A stretch of 64,000 nt of DNA from Flavobacterium araucananum (GCF_002222055.1 NZ_MUGS01000002.1:329745-393744), one strand, 5' to 3'; positions 17,705-26,986 are shown, counted from the first letter of the stretch. Numbers and translations are program-made. The notes: generated by a model from the letters alone, not told the origin.

Positions 17705-18521
17705 TTTTTTCTTTGTTTTCTAAATTAATAAGTTCTTCTCTGTCCTTACTCTTAATAATATAAACGTGACCCAAATTTGTCATATCGTTAAATAGTTTAA
17801 CATTTATAACATAATAACTGGTACCTGTTTTAATGTATATTTTGTCGACTGTACCAATATTAATTCCTTCTGGGAAAATTACAGATTGCCCACCGGTAAC
17901 AATAGTGTCTCCTTTTCTAATCGAAGCAAGTCTAGGGACATCTTCAAGTTGCACAAATCCTGTGTTTTTTCCGTTCCAGGTTAAAGAACCAAAGTGATTT
18001 GATTTTTTTATTTTGGCATTAATCTGCGATTTCATGTTCAAAATACTGACAACAGTCGAGTATCTTGGAGATGTATCATCGATAACCCCAACAATTCCTA
18101 AACTATTTATAACACCCATGTCTGGTTTTACACCTTCATTTGTTCCTGAATTTAGTGTAATAAAGTTCTCATGTGAGTTGTATGAGTTGTGAATTACTTT
18201 TGAAACAATTATATCCGCAGGTTTTACACCTTTTACGCTATCGGCTAAAGGAAGTTTTGTGGTATCTTTTTTATTGAATAATAGACTTTTTAATCTTGCG
18301 TTTTCAAGTACAAGTTCGTCATTTTCGGTTCTTAAATTCAAATACTCGTTTACACGATTTATTTTCTCATAAACACCTCCGCTTAAAAAATTAGCAGAAC
18401 TGATTATTTTACTTCTATGGTAGGAATGCGATTGAATTGTGAGAGCCAACGAAATACCTAAAAGCAGCAAAAACAGCAATCGATTACTGTTTCTTATAAT
18501 GAAATTAAAAATTTGCTGCAT
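17697..18521 (-). CDS. mreC: Rod shape-determining protein MreC
   Basis: A 274-residue bitopic protein. One N-terminal membrane helix (about 13-28) is followed by a coiled coil (about 48-82; INRVNEYLNLRTENDELVLENARLK) and the periplasmic MreC beta domains, with NSGTNEGVKPDMGVINSLGIVG and DTIVTGGQSVIFPEGINIG as family segments. It scaffolds PBP2 and RodA. The short charged C-terminal tail overlaps the mreD start. It begins 108 bases after mreB on the minus strand. Confidence 0.94.
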   Translation of the reverse strand: MQQIFNFIIRNSNRLLFLLLLGISLALTIQSHSYHRSKIISSANFLSGGVYEKINRVNEYLNLRTENDELVLENARLKSLLFNKKDTTKLPLADSVKGVKPADIIVSKVIHNSYNSHENFITLNSGTNEGVKPDMGVINSLGIVGVIDDTSPRYSTVVSILNMKSQINAKIKKSNHFGSLTWNGKNTGFVQLEDVPRLASIRKGDTIVTGGQSVIFPEGINIGTVDKIYIKTGTSYYVINVKLFNDMTNLGHVYIIKSKDREELINLENKEKNE

Positions 18522-18628
18522 TTCTTGTTTGGTTATTTTGTTTCAGGATATGCTTTTAAGTTTCAAATTTTATAAGAGTCAAATGATTTGAATCTGACTC
18601 TTATAAAAACATATTGATTGTTTTAATC

Positions 18629-19657
18629 TTATTTAATTAAGATGCTTTTGAATTTTGCAATGTTTTTAAGTGCCATTCCTGTTCCACGAACTACAGCTCT
18701 TAAAGGATCTTCGGCAATATAAACAGGTAAATCTGTTTTTTGCGAAATACGTTTATCAAGACCTCTTAACATAGATCCACCACCAGCTAAATAGATACCT
18801 GTATTGTAGATATCTGCAGCTAATTCAGGAGGAGTCTGAGATAATGTTTCCATTACTGCATCTTCAATACGCTGAATCGATTTGTCTAATGCTTTTGCGA
18901 TCTCACGGTAAGAAACGTCAACTTGTTTTGGTTTACCCGTAAGTAAATCTCTACCTTGAACTGACATATCTTCCGGAGGGCCATCTAAATCTTCGATAGC
19001 AGCTCCAATTTGAATTTTTATTTTTTCAGCAGTACTCTCTCCCACAAAAAGGTTGTGTTGTGTACGCATGTAGTAAACAATATCATTTGTAAAAACGTCA
19101 CCTGCAATTTTTACAGATTTGTCGCATACAATACCACCTAATGCAATAACGGCAATTTCTGTAGTACCACCTCCAATATCAACAATCATGTTTCCTTTTG
19201 GTTGCATGATATCAATACCAATACCAATCGCTGCTGCCATAGGCTCATGAATCAGGTAAACTTCTTTTCCGTTTACTCTTTCACAAGATTCTTTTACAGC
19301 TCTCATCTCCACTTCGGTAATACCAGACGGAATACATACTACCATCCTTAAGGCTGGAGTAAACATTCTTTTTTTCAATGCAGGAATACTTTTAATGAAC
19401 ATGTTGATCATTTTTTCAGAAGCATCAAAATCAGCAATTACACCATCTTTCAAAGGCCTTATGGTCTTGATGTTTTCATGCGTTTTACCTTGCATCATAT
19501 TGGCTTCCTTACCAACAGCAATGATTTTGCCTGATATTCTATCACGTGCTACGATCGACGGACTATCAATAACAACTTTATCATTATGTATGATTAAAGT
19601 GTTTGCGGTACCAAGGTCTATCGCAATATCCTCGGTCATGAAATCAAAAAATCCCAT
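18629..19657 (-). CDS. mreB: Actin-like cytoskeletal protein MreB
   Basis: 342 residues, normal size. MreB forms membrane-bound filaments that orient the elongation machinery. Actin-fold ATP-binding motifs are clear: phosphate 1 AIDLGTANTLI (about 12-22), phosphate 2 IVDIGGGTTEIAVI (about 158-171) and the adenosine motif GIYLAGGGSMLRGLD (about 287-301). HEPMAAAIGIG is also diagnostic. It is the first shape gene of the cluster, 55 bases after purH. The short spacer with purH suggests partial readthrough from the purine gene. Confidence 0.98.
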   Translation of the reverse strand: MGFFDFMTEDIAIDLGTANTLIIHNDKVVIDSPSIVARDRISGKIIAVGKEANMMQGKTHENIKTIRPLKDGVIADFDASEKMINMFIKSIPALKKRMFTPALRMVVCIPSGITEVEMRAVKESCERVNGKEVYLIHEPMAAAIGIGIDIMQPKGNMIVDIGGGTTEIAVIALGGIVCDKSVKIAGDVFTNDIVYYMRTQHNLFVGESTAEKIKIQIGAAIEDLDGPPEDMSVQGRDLLTGKPKQVDVSYREIAKALDKSIQRIEDAVMETLSQTPPELAADIYNTGIYLAGGGSMLRGLDKRISQKTDLPVYIAEDPLRAVVRGTGMALKNIAKFKSILIK

Positions 19658-19711
19658 AAGTTTTTTAGGGGTTTAAAATGTTATAAATTATTTTGAACAA
19701 AGTTAAACAAA

Positions 19712-21238
19712 TTAATGTTTAAAATGACGTGTTCCTGTAAATACCATTGCAAGATTATTTTCGTTGCAATAATTTATGCTTAATTCGTCTTTTATTGAAC
19801 CTCCTGGCTGAATAACAGCAGTTATTCCTGCTTTTTTAGCTAATTCGACACAATCCGGAAATGGGAAAAATGCATCGCTCGCCATAGAAGCGCCGGTTAA
19901 ATCAAATCCAAAAGCTTTGGCTTTATCTACAGCTTGTACCAAAGCATCAACTCTTGATGTCTGGCCTGTGCCGGAAGAAATTAATGTTCCGTTTTTTGCA
20001 AAAACAATCGTATTTGATTTTGTATTTTTGCAAATTTTAGAAGCAAATATCAAGTCTTCTATTTCCTGAGCGGTTGGCTCAGTAACAGTAACGGTTTTTA
20101 AATGCTCTTTAGTATCTGTAATATTATTTCTGTCCTGAATTAACAAACCGTTAAGACATGTTCTCACTTGTCTCGATGGTAATTCAACTTCATTTTGAAC
20201 TAATATAATTCTGTTTTTCTTTTCTTGCAAAACGGCAATTGCATCATCATCATAACTTGGTGCAATTACTACTTCGCAAAATAATTTATTGATTTCCTGA
20301 GCCGTAGCTAAATCAATTTTAGTATTTGCAATCAAAACACCACCAAACGCTGATGTTGGATCGCAAGCCAAAGCTGCTAAATAAGCCTCGCTAATTGTTT
20401 TTCTGGAAGCTAAACCACAAGCATTGTTATGTTTTAAAATTGCAAAAGTTGGTCCGTCAGTTTTAAACTCATTGATTAAGTTTACAGCCGCATCAACGTC
20501 TAATAAGTTATTGTAGGATAATTCTTTTCCATGAACTTTTTTGAAAATAGCATCAAAATCCCCAAAAAAGAAACCTTTTTGATGTGGGTTTTCGCCATAT
20601 CTTAAAATCTGACCGTCTGCAATACTTTCTTTGTAGATGGTTTCGTCAGTATTAAAATAATTAAAAATAGCACCATCATAATGAGAGGAAACATGAAATG
20701 CCTTTGTAGCAAGCAATCTTCTGTTTTCAAGAGTTGTTGCTCCGTTTTGTTCCGTAATCAAATCAAGAAGCAAGCTGTATTCGTTTACCGAAGCTACAAT
20801 TACAGTGTCTTTAAAGTTTTTTGCACCGGCACGGATCAATGAAATTCCGCCAATATCAATTTTTTCAATAATATCCTGCTCACTTGCACCAGAAGCAACA
20901 GTTTTTTCAAAAGGATACAAATCAACAATTACCAAATCGATCTGAGGGATGTCAAATTCCTTCATTTGTTGAACATCACCTTCGTTATCCTGACGGTTTA
21001 AGATTCCGCCAAAAATTTTAGGATGTAAAGTTTTTACCCTTCCACCAAGAATTTCAGGAAATGAAGTGATATCTTCAACCGGAACAACTGGAATTCCAAG
21101 GTTTTTAATAAAATCTTCTGTTCCGCCAGTCGAATAAAGAGTAACGTTTTGTTCGTGTAATTTTCTAACGATTGGCTCCAGACCATCTTTCGAAAAAACA
21201 GATATTAATGCTGATTGTATTGTTTTAGTTGTGCTCAT
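19712..21238 (-). CDS. purH: Bifunctional AICAR formyltransferase/IMP cyclohydrolase
   Basis: Catalyses the last two steps of IMP synthesis. The start at 21236-21238 (MSTTKTIQSALISVFSK) gives 508 residues; an ATG 27 bases earlier adds an atypical extension. The N-terminal cyclohydrolase domain shows SVFSKDGLE, STGGTEDF and GGRVKTLHPKIFGGIL. The C-terminal transformylase has RYGENPHQ, the catalytic Lys-His in LKHNNACGLA and AFGGVLIAN. It sits directly upstream of mreB on the same strand, a purine gene heading the cell-shape cluster. Confidence 0.96.
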   Translation of the reverse strand: MSTTKTIQSALISVFSKDGLEPIVRKLHEQNVTLYSTGGTEDFIKNLGIPVVPVEDITSFPEILGGRVKTLHPKIFGGILNRQDNEGDVQQMKEFDIPQIDLVIVDLYPFEKTVASGASEQDIIEKIDIGGISLIRAGAKNFKDTVIVASVNEYSLLLDLITEQNGATTLENRRLLATKAFHVSSHYDGAIFNYFNTDETIYKESIADGQILRYGENPHQKGFFFGDFDAIFKKVHGKELSYNNLLDVDAAVNLINEFKTDGPTFAILKHNNACGLASRKTISEAYLAALACDPTSAFGGVLIANTKIDLATAQEINKLFCEVVIAPSYDDDAIAVLQEKKNRIILVQNEVELPSRQVRTCLNGLLIQDRNNITDTKEHLKTVTVTEPTAQEIEDLIFASKICKNTKSNTIVFAKNGTLISSGTGQTSRVDALVQAVDKAKAFGFDLTGASMASDAFFPFPDCVELAKKAGITAVIQPGGSIKDELSINYCNENNLAMVFTGTRHFKH

Positions 21239-21403
21239 TGTGTAGTTATGATTTTCAGACTGCAAAAGTAGTTTTTTTAAATATTATTTTAAAGGAAATT
21301 AATGTAACATTATGCTAAAAAAATCTACTGATGAGTAAGTTAACTTTTATTAGGTTTTTGATTTTAAATTATTGAATTTTACTTTAATGAAAAATACACA
21401 TAC

Positions 21404-22651
21404 ATGCTTGTTTATCTAAGGTTATTAAAAGAAAGTTTTCGCTTTGCTATAAATGCTTTGCGAAATAATAAGTTACGAACTTTATTGTCTTTATTGGGGG
21501 TTACTATTGGTATTTTTTCGATTATTGCCGTATTGGCAGCAGTAGATTCATTAGATCGAAAAATTTCAAAAGATTTGAGTAGCTTAGATAAAAATACGAT
21601 TTATTTAATGAAGTATTGTTTTGGGCCGTCTGAAATTCCGCAATGGAAAAGAGAGCAGTTCCCAAATGTAAAATATGACGAATACATAAGTTTAAAGAAT
21701 TCTTTGAATAATACAGATCAGGTAGCCTATCAGCTTTTTGTAAAACATGAAACTTTAAAATACGATTCAAAAACCGTTGGGGATGTTAACATCGTGCCTT
21801 CTTCTAACGAAATGGTCGATATCGAAGGATTAACTTTTGATAAAGGAAGGTTTTATAATGAATCCGAATCAAATTCAGGAAGTGCTGTTATTGTTTTAGG
21901 ATATGATATTGCCGAAGGTCTTTTTGGAACAAGCGATCCTGTTGGAAAAAATATTCGTTTATACGGACAGCGTTTTACTGTTATTGGTGTAATTACCAAA
22001 CAAGGTGCCGGTTTTTTTGGAGACAGTAATGATACCTCGGTTTATTTGCCAACCAATTTTTTACGCCGTATGTATGGCGACAGCGATTCGATGACGCCGG
22101 TTATTGTTTTAAAACCCGTAAAAGGTGTAGATATGGACGCTTATAAAGCCGAAGTAGCTCAAAAACTAAGAGGAATTCGTGGAATGAAAGCAGGAGAAAT
22201 GGATAATTTTTTCATCAATGTACTTTCAGGTTTTACAGATTTTGTCGATGGAATCTTAGGTAGTTTAAGGTTTGGAGGGATTTTTATAAGTTTCTTTTCT
22301 TTTCTGGTAGGCGGTTTTGGAGTTGCAAATATTATGTTTGTTTCCGTAAAAGAACGAACCAATTTAATTGGAATTCAGAAATCTTTAGGAGCAAAAAACC
22401 GATTCATATTGTTTCAGTTTTTGTTTGAAGCCGTTATACTTTGTTTAATTGGCGGAATAATTGGTTTGTTGATCGTTTGGTTAATGTCTCTTCTTTTGAC
22501 TAATCTATTAGATTTTGAGTTTGTTTTAAGTTTTTGGAATGTCGTTATCGGAGCCGGATTATCAATTTTGGTTGGGGTAATTTCAGGAATTTTGCCGGCT
22601 ATTTCAGCCTCAAAATTAGATCCTGTCGAAGCCATTAGAACCGGAATGTAA
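21404..22651 (+). CDS. MacB-like ABC transporter permease (FtsX superfamily)
   Basis: 415 residues. One N-terminal helix (about 22-45, with LRTLLSLLGVTIGIFSIIAVLA), a large periplasmic MacB_PCD domain (about 50-250), then three helices making the FtsX module, including FGVANIMFVSVKERTNLIGIQKSLGAKNRFI, the coupling segment that contacts the ATPase, and the terminal ASKLDPVEAIRT. These permeases act in lipoprotein, peptide or drug extrusion by mechanotransmission. No ATP-binding subunit or membrane-fusion gene is adjacent, so it must use one encoded elsewhere. Confidence 0.9.
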   Translation: MLVYLRLLKESFRFAINALRNNKLRTLLSLLGVTIGIFSIIAVLAAVDSLDRKISKDLSSLDKNTIYLMKYCFGPSEIPQWKREQFPNVKYDEYISLKNSLNNTDQVAYQLFVKHETLKYDSKTVGDVNIVPSSNEMVDIEGLTFDKGRFYNESESNSGSAVIVLGYDIAEGLFGTSDPVGKNIRLYGQRFTVIGVITKQGAGFFGDSNDTSVYLPTNFLRRMYGDSDSMTPVIVLKPVKGVDMDAYKAEVAQKLRGIRGMKAGEMDNFFINVLSGFTDFVDGILGSLRFGGIFISFFSFLVGGFGVANIMFVSVKERTNLIGIQKSLGAKNRFILFQFLFEAVILCLIGGIIGLLIVWLMSLLLTNLLDFEFVLSFWNVVIGAGLSILVGVISGILPAISASKLDPVEAIRTGM

Positions 22652-22745
22652 AAAAAGTATTACGTAATTAATGTCTTACAAAATAAATTTGCTTTACTAT
22701 TGAATATTATCGTAATTTTAGTTGCTTAATTAAAAAAATGATAAT

Positions 22746-23792
22746 ATGATACCTGTAAAAGCTTATGCAGCCTATGATGCTGAAAATCCATTAAAACCTT
22801 ACACGTTTGAAAGAAAAGAAGTTGGTGCTCATCAAGTTCAAATAGAAATTTTATACAGTGGTGTATGCCATTCTGATATCCATACCGCAAAAGGCGATTG
22901 GGGACCAGTAGATTATCCTTTAGTTCCCGGACATGAAATTGTAGGTCGAATTGTTGCCGTTGGTAGTGAAGTGTCTAAATTTAAAGTTGGAGAATTAGCC
23001 GGAGTAGGTTGTTTTGTTGATTCTTGTAGAGTGTGCCCAAGTTGTCAGTCAGGCGAGGAGCAGTTTTGCGACGAAGGAATGACAGGAACTTACAACAGTG
23101 TAGAAAGAGGAACTAACATCCCAACTCGTGGCGGATATTCGACCAGTATTATTGTCGATGAGAGTTATACACTTCATGTCTCTGAGAAATTGGATATAAA
23201 AGGAGTAGCGCCATTATTATGTGCCGGAATTACAACTTATTCTCCATTACGTTATCTAAAAGTGGGTAAAGGTCATAAAGTTGGCGTTTTAGGACTTGGT
23301 GGTTTAGGACACATGGCTGTAAAATTTGCAGTGTCGTTTGGTGCCGAAGTTACCATGCTGAGCCATTCGCCATCAAAAGAAGCTGATGCTAAAAAATTAG
23401 GAGCACACAAATTTGCACTTACATCAGACCCTGCTACAATGGAATCTCTGGCTAATAGTTTCGATTTTATCCTGAACACCGTTTCAGCAAAACACGATCA
23501 TAATGCTTATTTGAATTTGTTGTCTACAAACGGAACCATGATTGTAGTAGGAGCTCCGCCAGCACCTGCAGAAATTCCTGTTTTTACCTTAATCATGAAA
23601 AGAAGAAGTATTATTGGTAGTTTGATTGGTGGGATAAAAGAAACTCAGGAAATGCTGGATTACTGTGCAGAGCATAATATTACATCAGATGTTGAAGTAA
23701 TCGATATGTCGTACATTAATGAGGCTTACGATCGTATGAACAAAAGTGATGTAAAATATCGTTTTGTAATTGATATGGCTTCTTTAAAATAG
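22746..23792 (+). CDS. Zinc-dependent NAD(P) alcohol dehydrogenase (YahK/CAD type)
   Basis: Medium-chain dehydrogenase/reductase of 348 residues. Catalytic zinc ligands are C41 (GVCHSDIH), H63-E64 (PGHEIVG) and a later Cys (LLCAGITTYSPL, about 158). The structural zinc site is C94, C97, C100 and C108. The Rossmann glycine motif GLGGLGHMAVKF is near 178-189. The sequence is closest in feel to the cinnamyl-alcohol/aldehyde-reductase branch, which reduces broad aldehydes with NADPH. It stands alone on the plus strand, about 95 bases after the ABC permease. Confidence 0.93.
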   Translation: MIPVKAYAAYDAENPLKPYTFERKEVGAHQVQIEILYSGVCHSDIHTAKGDWGPVDYPLVPGHEIVGRIVAVGSEVSKFKVGELAGVGCFVDSCRVCPSCQSGEEQFCDEGMTGTYNSVERGTNIPTRGGYSTSIIVDESYTLHVSEKLDIKGVAPLLCAGITTYSPLRYLKVGKGHKVGVLGLGGLGHMAVKFAVSFGAEVTMLSHSPSKEADAKKLGAHKFALTSDPATMESLANSFDFILNTVSAKHDHNAYLNLLSTNGTMIVVGAPPAPAEIPVFTLIMKRRSIIGSLIGGIKETQEMLDYCAEHNITSDVEVIDMSYINEAYDRMNKSDVKYRFVIDMASLK

Positions 23793-23848
23793 TTTTTTAA
23801 GGTACAGAGGCTCAGAGTTGCAAAGGTTCAGAGTTTTTCTTATGTTGA

Positions 23849-23907
23849 ATTGCCTCCAGCTTTAGCTGGAGACCTAAATTACAGATAAAGATTTAGGCTT
23901 TAGCCAA
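23849..23907. repeat. Two-hairpin intergenic repeat element
   Basis: Two consecutive stem-loops lie in the spacer after the alcohol dehydrogenase: CTCCAGC/GCTGGAG (23854-23860 with 23865-23871) and CCTAAAT/ATTTAGG (23873-23879 with 23891-23897). The sequence resembles dispersed palindromic elements of Flavobacterium spacers and has no coding capacity; other copies cannot be counted here. Confidence 0.5.
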
Positions 23908-23950
23908 ATAATTTTAGAGCATACTTTTTTTAAAATCTATTATATAAAAA

Positions 23951-23979
23951 AAATCCTGAGAAAATATTTCTCAGGATTT
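23951..23979 (-). terminator. Terminator downstream of the XRE regulator
   Basis: AAATCCTGAGAAA (23951-23963) pairs with TTTCTCAGGATTT (23967-23979) with a three-base loop, flanked by A and T runs. It lies 30 bases beyond the minus-strand XRE stop and may also serve the plus-strand dehydrogenase. Confidence 0.8.
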
Positions 23980-24010
23980 TTTTATTGAAATTAATATATC
24001 TTTTTAAGTC

Positions 24011-24412
24011 TTACTTTTCTTTTAGTAATTTTTCTAAATACTCCACTTTTTCTTTTTCTGCCTGGAGCATACGCTCATAAAGTTCAACCACTTTGTCTAA
24101 TGGGTTGAAATTGCAATGACTCGGATTGAATATTCCGTTTGTGCCATTGCTAATGCTATTGTCATAAAAATTATTAAAATAACTGATCATATTTTCTTCC
24201 GTAAAGTTTTTTATAGCTTCAACACTTACTCCAAGCGCTTTTGCAACTTCTAAAAGCTTTTTATCATCAATTGTCTCGCTGTTCTCTATTGCAGATACAG
24301 TTTGTTGGGATATTCCTAAAGCGTCAGCCAGTGCTTCTTGCTTCATGTCTTTAAGTTCACGAATACGGCTAATTTTTCGCCCTATATGATTTGGTTTTGT
24401 TGCGGTGCTCAT
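24011..24412 (-). CDS. XRE-family helix-turn-helix regulator
   Basis: 133 residues. The Cro/C1-type HTH occupies about residues 12-66 (IRELKDMKQEALADALGISQQTVSAIENSE), with the usual EVAKALGVSVEAIKNF end. The middle is Asn/Ser-rich linker, and the C terminus (about 103-133, LDKVVELYERMLQAEKEKVEYLEKLLKEK) is a leucine-patterned coiled coil that probably mediates oligomerisation. This domain order recurs in small Bacteroidetes regulators. No neighbouring gene suggests a target; it may be autoregulatory. Confidence 0.88.
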   Translation of the reverse strand: MSTATKPNHIGRKISRIRELKDMKQEALADALGISQQTVSAIENSETIDDKKLLEVAKALGVSVEAIKNFTEENMISYFNNFYDNSISNGTNGIFNPSHCNFNPLDKVVELYERMLQAEKEKVEYLEKLLKEK

Positions 24413-24573
24413 AATTCAAAGATATTTATAATGCTTTAAAGAAAATAGATTTTGGTAAAAAACAAGTAAATTTATGTTTGATACATTTTCTAATAGTTTA
24501 CTTGGGTATAAAACTATTGTTTATTGTATTAGAAACAAAAATACAATTTTTCAGACAAGTATTAATCAGTTAG
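24413..24573. other. A/T-rich spacer upstream of the XRE gene
   Basis: First part of a 541-base gene-free stretch (24413-24953). It should hold the XRE promoter, but no TAnnTTTG box with proper spacing is convincing. I see no open frame or RNA gene. Confidence 0.4.
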
Positions 24574-24760
24574 GATTGAAATTGCAAGCCAGGAAATATT
24601 CCGTAGGAATTAAATATTGGTAGCAACGGAATTTATTTATGTAAGAGTTGAGATTGAAATTGCAAGTCAGGAAAAATTCCGTAGGAATGCAATATTGGTA
24701 GCAACGGAATTTATTCCGTTGCGAGATACAACGACAAGTTCAAAAGTTCCGTAGGAACGG
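24574..24760. repeat. Tandem duplicated palindromic repeat
   Basis: Two 64-base copies with period 78 (24574-24637 and 24652-24715) each contain GATTGAAATTGCAAG, the palindrome-like ATTCCGTAGGAAT and TTGGTAGCAACGGAATTTAT. The second copy continues into a perfect 9-bp hairpin (GCAACGGAA 24701-24709 with TTCCGTTGC 24714-24722), and a partial third unit TTCCGTAGGAACGG follows at 24747-24760. It looks like a dispersed Flavobacterium intergenic repeat. The rest of the gap to 24953 holds only a terminator. Confidence 0.7.
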
Positions 24761-24895
24761 TATATATAGTGTTTTAATGATTCAATTTTGGTTTTATAAA
24801 AGGAGATGTAATGCTGTTCTCCTCTCACTTAATGTTATTTGAATTATAAATGTGGTTGTTTTTCTTATATTTCAGGACCAGACATATAGATATAA

Positions 24896-24932
24896 AAAAA
24901 ATCTCACCTGCAATTAAGCTGATGAGATTTTA
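24896..24932 (-). terminator. Terminator downstream of accD
   Basis: AAAATCTCA (through 24906) pairs with TGAGATTTT (24923-24931); A-run before and T-run after. It lies 22 bases past the accD stop on the minus strand. Confidence 0.65.
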
Positions 24933-24953
24933 TATGTTTAAGAAGTTTTAAAA

Positions 24954-25808
24954 CTATCTAATTGTATTGTTTTGAATTAAATCAAGATACAAGTTAATTT
25001 TGTCTTTTAGTTCTTTTCTTGGCGTGATAAAGTCTAAGAAACCGTGCTCTAATAAGAACTCAGCAGTTTGAAAACCTTCCGGCAAATCTTTTCCTGTAGT
25101 GTCACGAACCACACGAGGACCCGCAAAACCAATCAAAGCACCTGGCTCAGAAATATTAATATCTCCTAACATGGCATATGATGCAGTTGTTCCTCCGGTA
25201 GTTGGATCTGTACATAAAGAAATGTACGGTAATCCAGCTTCTGCAAGTTGAGCAAGTTTTACAGATGTTTTAGCTAATTGCATTAATGAATAAGCCGCTT
25301 CCATCATACGGGCACCACCTGATTTAGAAATCATAACAAAAGGTAATTTGTTTTTGATTGCGTGATTAATACCTCTGGCGATTTTTTCTCCAACAACAGC
25401 TCCCATAGATCCACCAATAAAGGCAAAATCCATACAGCAAATTACAAGTTCTTTGCCTTTAGATTTTCCAACTCCCGTACGCACAGCGTCTTTTAGGTGA
25501 GTTTTCTCCATTACATCTTTCAATCTCTCAGCATATTTTTTTGTATCCACAAAATGCAAAGGATCTTTTGATGTCATGTTTTTGTCTAATTCAACAAACT
25601 CGTTATTGTCGAACAAAATTTCAAAATAGGTTGCGCTTCCAATTCTAACGTGAAAATCATCTTCCGGACTAACAAATAAGTTTCTGGCTAACTCGTCAGC
25701 ATCAATAATTTTTCCGGTAGGAGATTTATACCACAATCCTTTCGGAACGTCCATTTTATCTTCAGTCGCAGTTGTAATCCCTTTTTCCTGTCTTTTAAAC
25801 CAAGCCAT
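24954..25808 (-). CDS. accD: Acetyl-CoA carboxylase carboxyltransferase subunit beta
   Basis: Beta subunit of the carboxyltransferase that makes malonyl-CoA, 284 residues. The crotonase fold is complete ([61 protein letters not shown]). The N-terminal zinc ribbon of AccD is altered: where the E. coli protein has two CxxC knuckles, this one has KSPTGK (29-33) and VSPEDD (46-51), with no cysteine at any of the four positions. The rest of the ribbon outline is kept. It is on the minus strand, 110 bases after fbaA, with a terminator behind. Confidence 0.96.
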   Translation of the reverse strand: MAWFKRQEKGITTATEDKMDVPKGLWYKSPTGKIIDADELARNLFVSPEDDFHVRIGSATYFEILFDNNEFVELDKNMTSKDPLHFVDTKKYAERLKDVMEKTHLKDAVRTGVGKSKGKELVICCMDFAFIGGSMGAVVGEKIARGINHAIKNKLPFVMISKSGGARMMEAAYSLMQLAKTSVKLAQLAEAGLPYISLCTDPTTGGTTASYAMLGDINISEPGALIGFAGPRVVRDTTGKDLPEGFQTAEFLLEHGFLDFITPRKELKDKINLYLDLIQNNTIR

Positions 25809-25918
25809 TTTTTTTATTTTAGAATGTAGATTTTAAAGTTTAGATTTTTTAATCTGATTCAAAATTTAGATTCCAAGCTTTTTTAGAAGTCTGAAATCTA
25901 AAATCAAAAATCTAAAAT
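25809..25918. repeat. Spacer made of TTTAGATTTT/AATCTAAAAT motifs
   Basis: The accD-fbaA spacer consists of alternating direct and inverted copies of AGATTTT and AATCTAAAAT (for example ATCTAAAATCAAAAATCTAA near 25897-25916), able to fold into long A/T stems. The etfB-etfA spacer has the same make-up. Confidence 0.5.
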
Positions 25919-26986
25919 TTAAAGTGTATTTACGTTATTCAAGTCTGCAAAAGCTTGCTCAAGTCTTGTATTGAATGTTACTTCGCTTTCACGTACCCAT
26001 CTTCTTGGGTCATAATATTTTTTGTTAGGAACATCAGCACCTTCAGGGTTACCGATTTGAGATTTTAAATAGTCAATGTTTTTAACCATATAATCACGAA
26101 TTCCTTCAGTATATGCAAATTGTAAATCAGTATCGATATTCATTTTGATAACTCCGTAGCTAATTCCTTCTCTAATTTCTTCAAGTGTAGAACCTGAACC
26201 TCCGTGAAAAACGAAATCTACCGGGTTATGTCCAGTGTTGAATTTGTTTTGTACGTAATCCTGAGAATTTTTTAAGATTTTTGGAGTCAATTTTACGTTT
26301 CCTGGTTTGTAAACGCCGTGAACGTTTCCAAAAGCAGCAGCAATTGTAAATTTAGGGCTTATTTTAGATAATTCTTCGTAAGCATAAGCTACTTCTTCTG
26401 GTTGTGTGTATAATTTTGAGCTATCTACATCAGAGTTGTCAACACCATCTTCTTCACCACCTGTAATACCAAGTTCGATTTCTAATGTCATTCCCATTTT
26501 GCTCATTCTGGCCAAATATTCTTTACAGATCTCGATGTTTTCTTCGATTGGCTCCTCAGACAAATCGATCATGTGAGAACTGAATAATGGTTTTCCTGTT
26601 TCTGCAAAATGTTTTTCAGAAGCATCTAATAAACCATCAATCCAAGGCAATAATTTTTTTGCACAGTGGTCAGTGTGTAAGATAACAGTTGCACCGTAAG
26701 CCTCTGCTAAAGCATGAATGTGTTTTGCTCCGGCGATTCCTCCAGCGATTGCTGATTTTTCTCCTGCATTAGACAATCCTTTTCCAGCGTTAAATTGTGC
26801 TCCTCCATTAGAAAATTGAATAATAACTGGCGCATTTAGTTTCGCTGCAGTTTCAAGAACTCCATTGATTGTGCTTGATCCCGTAACATTTACTGCTGGT
26901 AAAGCAAAACCTTTTTCTTTTGCATAATTAAAAATCTCCTGTACTTGATCTCCTGTAGCTACTCCCGGTTTAATATTGTGTGCCAT
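25919..26986 (-). CDS. fbaA: Class II fructose-bisphosphate aldolase
   Basis: Zinc-dependent glycolytic and gluconeogenic aldolase, 355 residues, of the class IIA (E. coli FbaA) type. The segment ILHTDHCAKKLLPW (HTDH at 104-107) carries a zinc His and the catalytic Asp. ELGITGGEEDG, AAFGNVHGVYKPG and FHGGSGSTLEEI supply other metal and phosphate ligands, and the C terminus is complete. It precedes accD on the minus strand but a repeat-rich spacer separates them, so co-transcription is uncertain. Confidence 0.97.
   Translation of the reverse strand: MAHNIKPGVATGDQVQEIFNYAKEKGFALPAVNVTGSSTINGVLETAAKLNAPVIIQFSNGGAQFNAGKGLSNAGEKSAIAGGIAGAKHIHALAEAYGATVILHTDHCAKKLLPWIDGLLDASEKHFAETGKPLFSSHMIDLSEEPIEENIEICKEYLARMSKMGMTLEIELGITGGEEDGVDNSDVDSSKLYTQPEEVAYAYEELSKISPKFTIAAAFGNVHGVYKPGNVKLTPKILKNSQDYVQNKFNTGHNPVDFVFHGGSGSTLEEIREGISYGVIKMNIDTDLQFAYTEGIRDYMVKNIDYLKSQIGNPEGADVPNKKYYDPRRWVRESEVTFNTRLEQAFADLNNVNTL

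Noticed and set aside
22159..22635. Minus-strand frames across the ABC permease
   Set aside because: They are antisense shadows of the permease, with no independent start or family.
24574..24760. Possible CRISPR array
   Set aside because: Only two units and a fragment, the units are 64 bases with internal palindromes, the interval is only 14 bases and no cas genes are near.
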